Assembly: GCF_004752005.1 (NCBI RefSeq)
Contig: NZ_CP038493.1
Coordinates: forward strand, 62,001-126,000
Length of the DNA: 64,000 nucleotides
Direction of reading: 5' to 3'
Source of the DNA: Thalassotalea sp. HSM 43
GTDB lineage: Bacteria; Pseudomonadota; Gammaproteobacteria; Enterobacterales; Alteromonadaceae
The notes under the pieces are model-generated. The model was not told the origin of the DNA and did not search any database. It saw nothing but the letters and a program-made list of their open reading frames with translations. Numbering within the stretch: position 1 is the stretch's first letter; the number at the start of each line of letters is the position of its first letter. This document shows, one piece after another, positions 39,258 to 46,766 of the stretch. The translations under genes and the position numbers were made by a program.

Positions 39258-39476
39258 CTGATCGCACCGTATCATAAGCCTTAGAAAAGGATTAAGTGAA
39301 TAACTATACGGGCACTTAGTTGATAAATGACGTGTCCCACAAAATCTTAAAAGTCCAACTCACGGTTATATTCGGCGTAATACATCTTTGTGAGTACACT
39401 AAAATCAAACAATTTATCTGTAAAAATTCTCCATTGTTCAAGCACAAAAAAACCGGTCATAAGACCGGTTTTAATA
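39258..39476. other. Chromosomal gap between rhlE and the integrative element
   Basis: No gene is seen here. It holds the hairpin at 39446-39472, best read as the original tRNA-Leu terminator now cut off from the tRNA. Confidence 0.5.
39446..39472 (-). terminator. Orphan terminator, probably the original tRNA-Leu terminator
   Basis: AAAACCGGTC, ATAA loop, GACCGGTTTT with a T7 run on the minus strand. It lies 5 bp before the copy of the tRNA 3' end. In the uninterrupted chromosome it would sit directly behind tRNA-Leu. Confidence 0.65.
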
Positions 39477-39501
39477 TGTTTTGGTGCGATGGAGAGACTC
39501 G
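39477..39501. repeat. Distal attachment-site copy (tRNA-Leu 3' end)
   Basis: These 25 bases match 46741-46766, the 3' end of tRNA-Leu with its CCA and flank, except for one missing G. The two copies are in direct orientation and bound the element. Confidence 0.85.
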
Positions 39502-39555
39502 CCTTAAGTAAATAAGCTTTTGAATAAAAATGGAATAATAAAGTTAGAAGTTAAG

Positions 39556-39581
39556 CAGTACTACTTACGGTACTACTAAAA
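39556..39581. repeat. Candidate integrase arm-type sites, distal end
   Basis: CAGTACTACTTACGG followed by TACTACTAAAA, two tandem GTACTACT motifs. The same pair, 24 of 26 bases identical and in the same orientation, is at 46611-46636 by the integrase start. Confidence 0.65.
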
Positions 39582-39728
39582 GCAAAAGTCACATAGAGAA
39601 CTAGCTGATTAAATCTAAATGAAATCAAGTTTTCACTTATATTAACTTTATTGTCATAATTTCTTTTCCTGTTCACATGTCATTGACACCATGTCGATAC
39701 AAATCTATCTCTGCAAACGTCTTTACCT

Positions 39729-39789
39729 GCCACTTTGCCGACTAAAGCCGAAATATTGCTAAGGACAGGTATATGATCCGAAAGGGGAC
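39729..39789. repeat. 61-bp inverted repeat, left copy
   Basis: Begins GCCACTTTGCCGACTAAAGC and ends GATCCGAAAGGGGAC. It is the reverse complement of 41616-41676 with 59 of 61 bases equal. No target-site duplication is seen outside the pair. Confidence 0.9.
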
Positions 39790-40107
39790 TATGGATTGTT
39801 ACAGATTTTGTTCAAAAATATCTTGCTACTTTTTTGCAGAAAAATGATGAACAACCCAACGCCATGGACCGCAGACCATCATGGAAGATTAAATATGGCT
39901 AGACGCATTTTCCCGTAAGCTGCCACAAAAAAAATTTTATCACAATGAAATTCAATTACGCATGTTTAGCCTAATTTATAGTTATTCCATGTTTTGCTAG
40001 GTTGAAGATTTCGGCATTTCAATTTTGGAAGGTTAATGATTTCAAATGTATAAGAGGAAAAATTTAACCCTATTATACTAACAGGGTTAAATAAGTTAAC
40101 TTTTGAA
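39790..40107. other. Non-coding end of the inverted-repeat cassette
   Basis: No gene was found. It contains the terminator (40058-40091) of the cassette operon and about 260 bp of AT-rich sequence of unknown role. Confidence 0.5.
40058..40091 (-). terminator. Terminator of the cassette operon
   Basis: TTTAACCCT and AGGGTTAAA pair, followed by TTTTTCC on the minus strand, 17 nt after the outer-membrane protein stop. Confidence 0.75.
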
Positions 40108-40632
40108 TTAAAACATATACTCGACGTTTAAGGCTAACCAAATAGGATCAATATCTCCTACAACACCACTGATCGATCCAGCTTCCATTCCAAATATGTA
40201 TTTGTCTTGGTATTGATAATTAAAGCCAATAGTTGTAAAGAGACCTGATTCATCATCTTTGTTACTTTTAAACTTTAACTCATTTTTGGAGTATCCCAAC
40301 CCAAAAGTAAGGTCTAAATTGCTATTGATTTCATAATTTGGTGCCCAAGCTACATATATACTTGAACTTTCCCCGTGAAAATTATTGCCATCAACATTGA
40401 AAGCAAATTCTCCATGATCGATGTACCCAGTTTTAACCCTCAACAAGTCAGTAGATTGGTAGATGTAATAGATACCGTAACCAACATCTGTATCATCAAC
40501 AAAATTTTTTGTGGAAACATCAAAAAAATCAGTATCTTTAAATTTAGTGTAATTTACTTGTAATCCGATCGAGTGTTGAGCCATGACTGTAAATGGTAAG
40601 GCTATTAATATTACAATTAGAATCAGTTTCAT
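40108..40632 (-). CDS. Small outer-membrane beta-barrel protein (cassette cargo)
   Basis: A 174-aa protein. The start at 40632 has AAGGAG six bases upstream and gives the signal peptide MKLILIVILIALPFTVMAQ; the frame upstream of it is not needed. The mature part shows alternating amphipathic strands (GIYYIYQSTDLLRVKTGYID, SSIYVAWAPNYEI, GLFTTIGFNYQYQ) and ends WLALNVEYMF with a C-terminal Phe, as in eight-strand OmpA/OmpW-like barrels. The family is not recognised more precisely. It lies 57 nt after the other cassette gene, inside the 61-bp inverted repeats. Confidence 0.75.
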   Translation of the reverse strand: MKLILIVILIALPFTVMAQHSIGLQVNYTKFKDTDFFDVSTKNFVDDTDVGYGIYYIYQSTDLLRVKTGYIDHGEFAFNVDGNNFHGESSSIYVAWAPNYEINSNLDLTFGLGYSKNELKFKSNKDDESGLFTTIGFNYQYQDKYIFGMEAGSISGVVGDIDPIWLALNVEYMF

Positions 40633-40689
40633 TTGAAGCTCCTTATTTATAATGGTTCTTGGCAACCGTGATTTTGTTGAACACAACTA

Positions 40690-41157
40690 TTAAAACCTCC
40701 TTATACCGAATGGTGGCCAAGACCAATCAAAATCAACATCTATGGTAGCGATTGTAACTGCCCAAGGGCCACCACGAGTGAAATTGCTATAAGTAAATTC
40801 ATCCTCATCAGCATCTCCCGTTAGCTCTTCGATTTGATCAAATAACCCTGATTGAGCTAAATAATCTCCCACGCCTTCTACATCTGACTTATTGAGAGGC
40901 GAGTTAAAGTAGCTCGGAGACGTTATAAACCAAGCATAGGCGGTATCCCAACTACTAGTTTCTTCGGCTGTAATTTTTAGGTTTTTCCCCACATGACCAT
41001 ATTTTGGTTTACTGCCATTCAAAGAGATATTTCCAAATCCTCCATTGCATTTAAGAAGCATGGCTGTGTTGGTATCATCTTGAACATCCGCTAATGAAGT
41101 AAAAGAAATGAGAAGTAGGTTTATAGACAATAGTTTTACGAAGTATTTTTTTATCAT
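40690..41157 (-). CDS. Exported protein of unknown function (cassette cargo)
   Basis: A 155-aa protein with a signal peptide (VKLLSINLLLISFTSLA-D). The mature part is Ser/Thr/Gly- and aromatic-rich (SWDTAYAWFITSPSYF), has an acidic stretch (TGDADEDEF), only one Cys, and ends DFDWSWPPFGIRRF. I do not recognise a family. The start has AAAGGA upstream and a promoter candidate at 41205-41233. As first gene of a two-gene unit with an outer-membrane barrel, it may be a secreted or periplasmic partner of that barrel, which is inference. Confidence 0.65.
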   Translation of the reverse strand: MIKKYFVKLLSINLLLISFTSLADVQDDTNTAMLLKCNGGFGNISLNGSKPKYGHVGKNLKITAEETSSWDTAYAWFITSPSYFNSPLNKSDVEGVGDYLAQSGLFDQIEELTGDADEDEFTYSNFTRGGPWAVTIATIDVDFDWSWPPFGIRRF

Positions 41158-41615
41158 TTTTAATCCTTTAATATTATAAGTGCTTATTAATTAAGCACAA
41201 AACCAGTGTATGTAGCTAATGATTAAAAATCAACCTTCAAAATAATAGGAACAATTTTTCAGAATAATTCAAATTTTGATAAAAAAATCAGTGCGTCCTA
41301 CTGCAAGAGATAGTTAACTTCTGCTTAACCGATTTTTTAAAAATAACCTACTAATATGAACTTCGGGATTCGCTCTTTGCCAAGTGAGTATTTTTCTTCC
41401 GACAGCGACATTACTTAGTTACTAATGGTTGACATTAAATTATCAAACATCAATATAGATATATTTGCATCTAACTATAAGGCACTTATGCGAATGGCTT
41501 TTTGGCTGTGGTGGTTACCACTAAATTATAGCTAATATAGCCATAGTCTGTCAGTGTCTATAAAGGAACCGATAATTGACTTCAAGCGTAGAAACTAAAT
41601 CTGTACCAACCCTGC
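41158..41615. other. Non-coding upstream part of the cassette
   Basis: About 460 bp without a gene. It contains the predicted promoter (41205-41233), a small GTGCTTA/TAAGCAC hairpin (41182-41200) in the leader, and AT-rich sequence up to the right inverted repeat. Confidence 0.5.
41205..41233 (-). promoter_or_regulatory. Candidate promoter of the cassette operon
   Basis: Minus strand TTGATT, 17 nt, TACACT. It lies about 50 nt upstream of the first cassette gene and inside the inverted repeats, so it would move with the cassette. Confidence 0.4.
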
Positions 41616-41676
41616 GTCCGCTTTCGGATCGTATACCTGTCCTTAGCAATATTTCGGCTTTAGTCGGCAAAGTGGC
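41616..41676. repeat. 61-bp inverted repeat, right copy
   Basis: Reverse complement of 39729-39789 with two mismatches. It lies 95 bp from the 3' end of the FimB-like recombinase gene. Confidence 0.9.
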
Positions 41677-41771
41677 AAAAACGGTCTGTAATGCCAGTTA
41701 GACTTGTTATAGCCTGTAAGTCACTTCTATCTTACCATTTGAGATAACATACTAAACAACGAGTGTTTTCA

Positions 41772-42398
41772 TTAACTAAATACTAGGTCATTAAATTTGT
41801 GCCCAGATAACTCTGTATATCTTACCGTATGCTGAATATTCACATGCCCTAGGTACTCCTGTATGCGCCTGGTTTCCCATCGCTTACTATTGGCTAAATA
41901 ATGACCGCAACCATGCCTTAAAGAATGTGGTGTCATGTTGAAATCAAACGAAGTAGGATCTTTTTCTTTGGCCTTGGCTATTAATCTAGCAATTCTTTTG
42001 CGAAATCCGTCAGAGGTGTACGGTGCACCACGCTCACTTAAAAATACATATCGTTGATTGGGGTTATCTCGCCGTTGCTTTCTAAGCATTCTTAGTTCAT
42101 CGCCTTGTATTGGCTGCATACTATCACGTGACTTTTTACAGCGTATTACGTGCAACTGGCTTTCATCAAAAAAGATTTGTGCCCAGGTCATATTAACTAA
42201 CTCGCTTACTCTTAATCCATGCCTAAAAGCCATAGTAAGCATTAAAGCTGTTTGGTCACCGTTTCTTAAATTTTTGGTCAATTCAATTAGCTTTTTGAGT
42301 TCTTTCATCGTTATATAATCACGTCGATTTAAAACTGTCGACTTTTCGTTAGTTGGCGGTGTTATTTCTGCTTGCTTGAAAGCCACTATATTTGACAT
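41772..42398 (-). CDS. FimB/FimE-like tyrosine recombinase
   Basis: A 208-aa tyrosine recombinase. The start at 42398 is chosen for a strong GGAGG seven bases upstream; the resulting length is close to FimB/FimE (about 200 aa), which lack the long core-binding domain. The catalytic set is intact: Arg in AFRHGLRVSELVNMTW, Lys in VIRCKKS, His-x-x-Arg in HSLRHGCGHYLA, His in QEYLGHVNIQHT and Tyr in VRYTEL. HSLRHGCGHYLA and IQEYLGHVNIQHTVRYT follow the fim invertases closely. Its 3' end lies next to the 61-bp inverted repeat, so inversion or cassette recombination is a reasonable role. This is inferred, not shown. Confidence 0.85.
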   Translation of the reverse strand: MSNIVAFKQAEITPPTNEKSTVLNRRDYITMKELKKLIELTKNLRNGDQTALMLTMAFRHGLRVSELVNMTWAQIFFDESQLHVIRCKKSRDSMQPIQGDELRMLRKQRRDNPNQRYVFLSERGAPYTSDGFRKRIARLIAKAKEKDPTSFDFNMTPHSLRHGCGHYLANSKRWETRRIQEYLGHVNIQHTVRYTELSGHKFNDLVFS

Positions 42399-42518
42399 CT
42401 GCGTACCTCCACTGTCTACATTTGAGTCATAATGTAGACTGTCTTTCATAAAGTTATTTGATAAAAAGCCCCTATATTCAAATTGCATCTAAAATTGATG
42501 CAATTTAACCTATAACCA

Positions 42519-43616
42519 TTACTGTTTATTACTCTTCATCTGTTTAATCGTTGCAGCAACAATAATGTCAATATCAGGGCTGCCCTCAACTCGTGGCTCA
42601 TTGAGCTTTTTAATTAATTCAGCTTGTCGGTAGTCGGCAACTTCACCATAACTGTATAGCGTCGTTAAAACCCCTTCATGCCCTAAGTTTTGGCTCCATG
42701 CTTTAAACGCTTCAGGTGTTTGGCATAATTTTTCACCTAGTCTGACTAACGTATTACGAAAACTGTGCGGGTTAAAATATGGCAACTCTACGCTTTGAAA
42801 AGCTTGTTTAAATACTTTCCGTATGGGATCAGCGGTTAGCCAATGCTCACGCAATAAACTACGCGCTTGAAATTTTCGATTACTGCCTACGACCATTTTA
42901 GTTTTAGGAAATAAGGGGTCATCTGGGCTAAATAACAATTCTTTAGTTAGGTGCTCTATCCACGCAGATACGATTGCCTTTGGTAAGTTACCAACAGGAA
43001 AAAAGTAGGTAGTAAACGTTTTGCTGAATTTAGTATTTACGTCACGAGCATCTTGGAACAGGCTGTTATCCAATAAGTTAACGTGCTTAATTTTGAGCGA
43101 CGCAATGGCGCTATCTCTGGCTCCCGTTAACAAAGTAAATGCAATTAACGCCTTATTGCGTTTTTCAATATCCGTACGTTCAGGCATGTATTCCAATACA
43201 TGCAGTATTTGTTCTAGGCTTGGCACCGGCTTTTTACGTTTAGCATTTGCTATTCGGGTTTCTTTTTCAGATAAATTAAAATATTCAGTATCACAATAGT
43301 TTATTCGCGACTTATAGCCGGTTTGCATAGCTAACCATTGAAAGAAACTTTTCAAGTGTCGAAGTGTTGTGTGCAAAGTAGCTTTACTTAACGGTTGCTT
43401 AGTTGTTGCATTTTTTTGATTAGCCAAGTGCTTTTTAAATCCCACTGCTTGTTGATAATGAAACTTTTTAAAGTCTTTATATTTAGTGTATTGCTCAAAG
43501 CGATTTATTGCTTTTGCAAATCCATCAATTGATGCTTCATTCTGTCGCTTAGCTTCTTTTAAAAACATACAATACTTATGAATGATTCTTACATTATTTG
43601 GGTTGTGCGTTTTCAT
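42519..43616 (-). CDS. Tyrosine recombinase/integrase
   Basis: A 365-aa recombinase with an N-terminal SAM-like core-binding domain (about residues 1-115; SKATLHTTLRHLKSFFQWLA) and a catalytic domain: Arg in LLTGARDSAIASLK, His-x-x-Arg in NPHSFRNTLVRLG, His in LGHEGVLTTL and Tyr in YSYGEV. The catalytic residues look complete. It sits between the FimB-like gene (120 nt away) and the helix-turn-helix/Cys-pair gene (48 nt), probably as one transcript. It may act jointly with the FimB-like protein on the cassette or on another target. Confidence 0.85.
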   Translation of the reverse strand: MKTHNPNNVRIIHKYCMFLKEAKRQNEASIDGFAKAINRFEQYTKYKDFKKFHYQQAVGFKKHLANQKNATTKQPLSKATLHTTLRHLKSFFQWLAMQTGYKSRINYCDTEYFNLSEKETRIANAKRKKPVPSLEQILHVLEYMPERTDIEKRNKALIAFTLLTGARDSAIASLKIKHVNLLDNSLFQDARDVNTKFSKTFTTYFFPVGNLPKAIVSAWIEHLTKELLFSPDDPLFPKTKMVVGSNRKFQARSLLREHWLTADPIRKVFKQAFQSVELPYFNPHSFRNTLVRLGEKLCQTPEAFKAWSQNLGHEGVLTTLYSYGEVADYRQAELIKKLNEPRVEGSPDIDIIVAATIKQMKSNKQ

Positions 43617-43664
43617 CGTTTCATCTCACCTATTTAAAGTACAATTCAGGAAGGGGTTAAGCAT

Positions 43665-44096
43665 CTAACCTATGTGTTTTTGTTGTAGCGGTAATATCAC
43701 GGCTAAATCTCGCTGAATTGTCGCTAACTCATCTAATTTGAAGTATTTGTTCATAGACGAATTACAGTGTGAACAAGCAGCTATTACTCGACCTTTAGTG
43801 TTGGTTTCTTTGATAAACTCAATAGATTTTTGATCCGGTATTCTCGGCTCTCGACATTTCATACAATAAAGCTCTGATGGTTTACACTTGCGCTTACCTT
43901 GCTGACGTTGCTTTTGTAAAAATGCTTTTAAATCTTTACCTAGAATAATTACTGGTCTTTTATCATCACAGACAGCTAAGCCTTTTAAAATCCAATTTCG
44001 AACCGTATGTTTATGAACGTCGAGAAGCATAGATACTTCTTCGACTGTATAAAAGCGGTTGATTTTGCATTTATTAGGGTTATGATTTCGTTTCAT
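43665..44096 (-). CDS. Helix-turn-helix protein with two Cys pairs
   Basis: A 143-aa protein. The N-terminal half is a MerR/excisionase-like winged helix (RFYTVEEVSMLLDVHKHTVRNWILKG, read in parts, about residues 14-40). The C-terminal half has CMKC (about 79-82) and CSHC (about 109-112), a likely zinc-binding knuckle. It is 11 nt after alpA and 48 nt before the 365-aa recombinase. A role as DNA-binding directionality or accessory factor for the recombinases is inferred from its position and size. Confidence 0.75.
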   Translation of the reverse strand: MKRNHNPNKCKINRFYTVEEVSMLLDVHKHTVRNWILKGLAVCDDKRPVIILGKDLKAFLQKQRQQGKRKCKPSELYCMKCREPRIPDQKSIEFIKETNTKGRVIAACSHCNSSMNKYFKLDELATIQRDLAVILPLQQKHIG

Positions 44097-44107
44097 AAAT
44101 CCCCCTG

Positions 44108-44293
44108 CTATTTACCTTTAGCTATACATTGTTCTAGCCATTCGTTGATATCTTCTTCAACCCAACCGACTGCTCGACCGCCAAGTGAAATATTTTGTGG
44201 AAATTCACCTTTGCTCATACGTAAGTAAATACTGCTTCGTGATAAACCAGTCTTATCTTTTACCGCTGGTAGGCGAATGATTTTATTAGACAT
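44108..44293 (-). CDS. AlpA-family excisionase/regulator
   Basis: A 61-aa AlpA-type protein, the small helix-turn-helix regulator common beside P4-type integrases. The pattern is complete: IIRLPAVKDKTGLSRSSIYLRMSKGEFP, read in parts, then GRAVGWVEEDINEWLEQ. AlpA proteins activate integrase expression and act as excisionase in related elements. It lies 113 bp after the unknown 287-aa gene. Confidence 0.9.
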   Translation of the reverse strand: MSNKIIRLPAVKDKTGLSRSSIYLRMSKGEFPQNISLGGRAVGWVEEDINEWLEQCIAKGK

Positions 44294-44406
44294 GTTGATA
44301 CCTCTTAATTGTTTTTAGGAACGACTAAGAGGTTATTTTAAAAACTCGTGTTAAAAACCGAATTCGTTTTATGACATTACGAATTCGTTTTTTGATCCTG
44401 ATAAGA

Positions 44407-45270
44407 TCATTTGCTTCTAGAGGATATGGCGGGTTCTATCTGATTTAATATTTTGCGAACAGTGTCGACATTTAATGGTGCGCCAATCAATTCGGTCATA
44501 GCAATGACAGATGTGCTTATACCTCTTTGATTCGGGTCGATGTTTAATTCTTTACATAACGCACCAATTACAATGAGAAGAGAGTTTCTTTCATTAGTTG
44601 TTAATGGTTTATCAATGTGAGAGCTGCCTTCTAATAATTTTGCAATTCTATTTACTTCAGCTGTTCTAATCACAAAAACATAGTCATAATCATCTAAACT
44701 ACCTGATGGTGAATAAAATGGTACATTCCGTTTATCCTGTTCATCTTCGATAATTTTGTTTGGAACTTGATCATTACAGATGTCGTAAAAATTTGTTTGA
44801 AGCTGGCAATAAACGTCTCCTTGCTTTACCAACACCCCTTCTAGGCAAGTCAAAGTCACTTTAAGTCCAGAAGTTAGTTGCTGGTAATAATTTTCAATAT
44901 CCAGAATTTCAGAACCCAGCATAGTCAAATCCCAGATGCCGCTAATTGAAGTGACTTCGGTTGTTAATGCAAGCCAATCATCACCAGATAAGTGTATATG
45001 GTGATCTAAAGGTAATGTTGATGGTTCAGATAACTCTTCATCCGTGAAATTATTGCCTTCAATGGTGCGTAATTCTGAATGGTGAATTTTAACAACCTGC
45101 CCCACCTTAACCTTAGCTTGATTAACAAAATTAACGGAAAGGGTTAAGTGTTCATCAATAGCGAAACGATATAAATCACTTACAAATACTTTTTCGCCAA
45201 TTTCAGTTGATATGTAAGCAACCGCTTCTTCTGGCGTTAGCCATTCTTTTAGTTTTAATAACTTTTTCAT
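44407..45270 (-). CDS. Element protein of unknown function
   Basis: A 287-aa protein of a kind often seen next to AlpA in gammaproteobacterial integrative elements. The N-terminus (LLKLKEWLTPEEAVAYISTE) resembles a helix-turn-helix/excisionase-type helix pair and the C-terminus (RNSLLIVIGALCKELNIDP ... VDTVRKILNQIEPA) a recurring element-specific tail. The middle is variable. No enzymatic motif is seen. It could be a regulator or replication helper; I do not assign a function. Confidence 0.6.
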   Translation of the reverse strand: MKKLLKLKEWLTPEEAVAYISTEIGEKVFVSDLYRFAIDEHLTLSVNFVNQAKVKVGQVVKIHHSELRTIEGNNFTDEELSEPSTLPLDHHIHLSGDDWLALTTEVTSISGIWDLTMLGSEILDIENYYQQLTSGLKVTLTCLEGVLVKQGDVYCQLQTNFYDICNDQVPNKIIEDEQDKRNVPFYSPSGSLDDYDYVFVIRTAEVNRIAKLLEGSSHIDKPLTTNERNSLLIVIGALCKELNIDPNQRGISTSVIAMTELIGAPLNVDTVRKILNQIEPAISSRSK

Positions 45271-45334
45271 ATTCTTTTTATTATTTTCTATGTTTAAAAT
45301 TTAAGGCTGTATCTCATTAACCCTACGTTCTGCA

Positions 45335-46579
45335 TCAAACCATTACGGATAAGTGTTTAACCGATTTTTCATTGATTAGTTTGCCCGTTGAGGCTTCTTC
45401 AACATAATTTGACCACCAGGACATCAATACTTTTCTTCTTTCTAAATATTGAGCACGGTTATATGCACGTCTAACTTCGTTTTGTTCTTGGTGAGCTAAA
45501 GCGCTTTCGATAATGTCGCCATCAAAGCCTTGTTCATTTAAAGTGGTACTAGCAATCGAGCGCATCCCATGTGCTGTTAACCGCCCTTTAAATCCCATAC
45601 GTTGCAGTGCTTTGTTTGCTGTTTCTGGGTTGCTTGGGTTATTAGGGTGTCTATCGGATGGGAATATGTGCTCTCGATGACCACTGATGGGCTTGATCAT
45701 TTGCAATATCGATAATGTTTGCGGCGTTAACGGTACGCTATGAGGTTTTTTCATTTTCATACGTTCGCTTGGAATATTCCATAGCTTTTGCTCAAAGTCT
45801 ATTTCACACCATTTCGCTTCTGCGGCTTCTCTTGGGCGCACCATGGTATGTAACTGCCACTCAATTAGACAGCGAGTAACCAATTTAATACTCGCGTAGT
45901 TAATTGCTTTCATTAACTCAGGTAACTCTTCAGGTTTAAGCGTTGGCATATGCGTAACTTTGGGTGTTTCAAATGCACTGCGGATACCTGCTAAAGAATT
46001 GTGGTGTAATAGTCCTGTATTAACCGCATGGCGCATTACTTCATTTAAATACCCTACTAACTTACTGGTTGTTTCGAGGCTACCTTTTGCCGCTAAGGGC
46101 TTTAAAACATTAATGGCTTCCGGTGCCAAGATTTTATCAATTGGTCTATGCCCTAGGTTTGGAAAAATATGGTTTTCGAAATTGCGCCATAAACTTCTAG
46201 CTGTTGTTTCAGCTATTTTTGTTTTTTTAATAGTGAACCAGGCAGTAGCTACGCTTTTAAAAGTATTACTAGCTGCTAATTGCTTTTCACGAAGTTCATC
46301 TTCTTTGTGCTCTTTGGGGTCGATGTCTTGCGCTAATAATTCACGGGCATGGGTACGTTTTTTTCGGGCATCAGCAAGTGACACTTCAGGGTAGGTGCCA
46401 AAGCCCATTGAACTGCGCTTTTTAGTGATGGGTTTAAAGTAATCAAACAACCAAGATTTAGCGCCTGTCGGCTTCACTCTTAATTGCAAGCCACCACCAT
46501 CTGCGAGCTTATATAATTTATCTTTGGGTTTTGCTTGCTTAACTTGAGTATTGGTAAGTGGAGTTACGATCCTAGCCAT
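45335..46579 (-). CDS. P4-type integrase (DUF4102 tyrosine recombinase)
   Basis: A 414-aa integrase of the P4/IntS type that targets tRNA genes. The N-terminal DUF4102 arm-binding domain (LTNTQVKQAKPKDKLYKLADGGGLQL, read in parts) is followed by the core-binding domain and catalytic domain: Arg in HTMVRPREAAEAKW, His-x-x-Arg in TAHGMRSIAST, His in ALAHQ and Tyr in RAQYLERRK. The start codon is directly joined to a TTAGTAGTACC motif (46581-46591), with no Shine-Dalgarno sequence seen. It is next to tRNA-Leu, as expected for the element's own integrase. Confidence 0.93.
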   Translation of the reverse strand: MARIVTPLTNTQVKQAKPKDKLYKLADGGGLQLRVKPTGAKSWLFDYFKPITKKRSSMGFGTYPEVSLADARKKRTHARELLAQDIDPKEHKEDELREKQLAASNTFKSVATAWFTIKKTKIAETTARSLWRNFENHIFPNLGHRPIDKILAPEAINVLKPLAAKGSLETTSKLVGYLNEVMRHAVNTGLLHHNSLAGIRSAFETPKVTHMPTLKPEELPELMKAINYASIKLVTRCLIEWQLHTMVRPREAAEAKWCEIDFEQKLWNIPSERMKMKKPHSVPLTPQTLSILQMIKPISGHREHIFPSDRHPNNPSNPETANKALQRMGFKGRLTAHGMRSIASTTLNEQGFDGDIIESALAHQEQNEVRRAYNRAQYLERRKVLMSWWSNYVEEASTGKLINEKSVKHLSVMV

Positions 46580-46637
46580 TTTAGTAGTACCACCTGGTTA
46601 ATTATTGAACCGGTACTACTTACAGTACTACTAAAAA
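46580..46637. promoter_or_regulatory. Candidate arm-type/regulatory sites at integrase start
   Basis: Three GTACTACT-type motifs: an inverted copy (TTTTAGTAGTACC, 46580-46591) that touches the integrase start and a tandem pair (46611-46637). The tandem pair is repeated at the distal end (39556-39581). Confidence 0.6.
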
Positions 46638-46677
46638 ACGTGGATTGCAAAAGACGTTATGAAATAACTTTGGACAT

Positions 46678-46717
46678 AAAAAAACCCGAAAAGCTTGATT
46701 TTATTAGCTTTTCGGGT
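46678..46717 (-). terminator. Element-supplied terminator behind tRNA-Leu
   Basis: ACCCGAAAAGCT pairs with AGCTTTTCGGGT over a 10-nt loop and is followed by a T7 run on the minus strand. It lies between the tRNA and the integrase and can end the secG-tRNA transcript in place of the lost one at 39446-39472. Confidence 0.8.
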
Positions 46718-46740
46718 CTTCTTTGGTTCTGCTAGAACCT

Positions 46741-46766
46741 TGTTTTGGTGCGGATGGAGAGACTCG
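46741..46766. repeat. Proximal attachment site in tRNA-Leu
   Basis: The 3' end of tRNA-Leu plus five flanking bases. It is the direct-repeat partner of 39477-39501. Confidence 0.85.

Larger units (their letters stand above)
39477..46766. mobile_element. 7.3-kb integrative element in tRNA-Leu(GAG)
   Basis: The element is bounded by direct copies of the tRNA-Leu 3' end. Contents in order from the tRNA: P4-type integrase, unknown 287-aa protein, AlpA, helix-turn-helix/Cys-pair protein, two tyrosine recombinases, then a cassette of two exported-protein genes between 61-bp inverted repeats. No replication, conjugation, relaxase or phage-structure genes are seen, so transfer would need a helper. 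Several element genes are AT-richer than the flanking backbone. Confidence 0.85.

Noticed and set aside
39320-39511. 63-codon plus-strand frame across the element boundary
   Set aside because: It spans a terminator hairpin and the att repeat and has no family; incidental.
39729-41676. Classical insertion sequence with 61-bp terminal repeats
   Set aside because: No DDE, HUH or serine transposase frame lies between the repeats and no target-site duplication is visible outside them.
46580-46637. CRISPR-like array from the repeated GTACTACT motif
   Set aside because: The units are too short and irregularly spaced, and no cas genes are present.
39477-46766. Prophage
   Set aside because: No capsid, tail, terminase, lysis or replication genes are present; only integration and regulation genes plus cargo.
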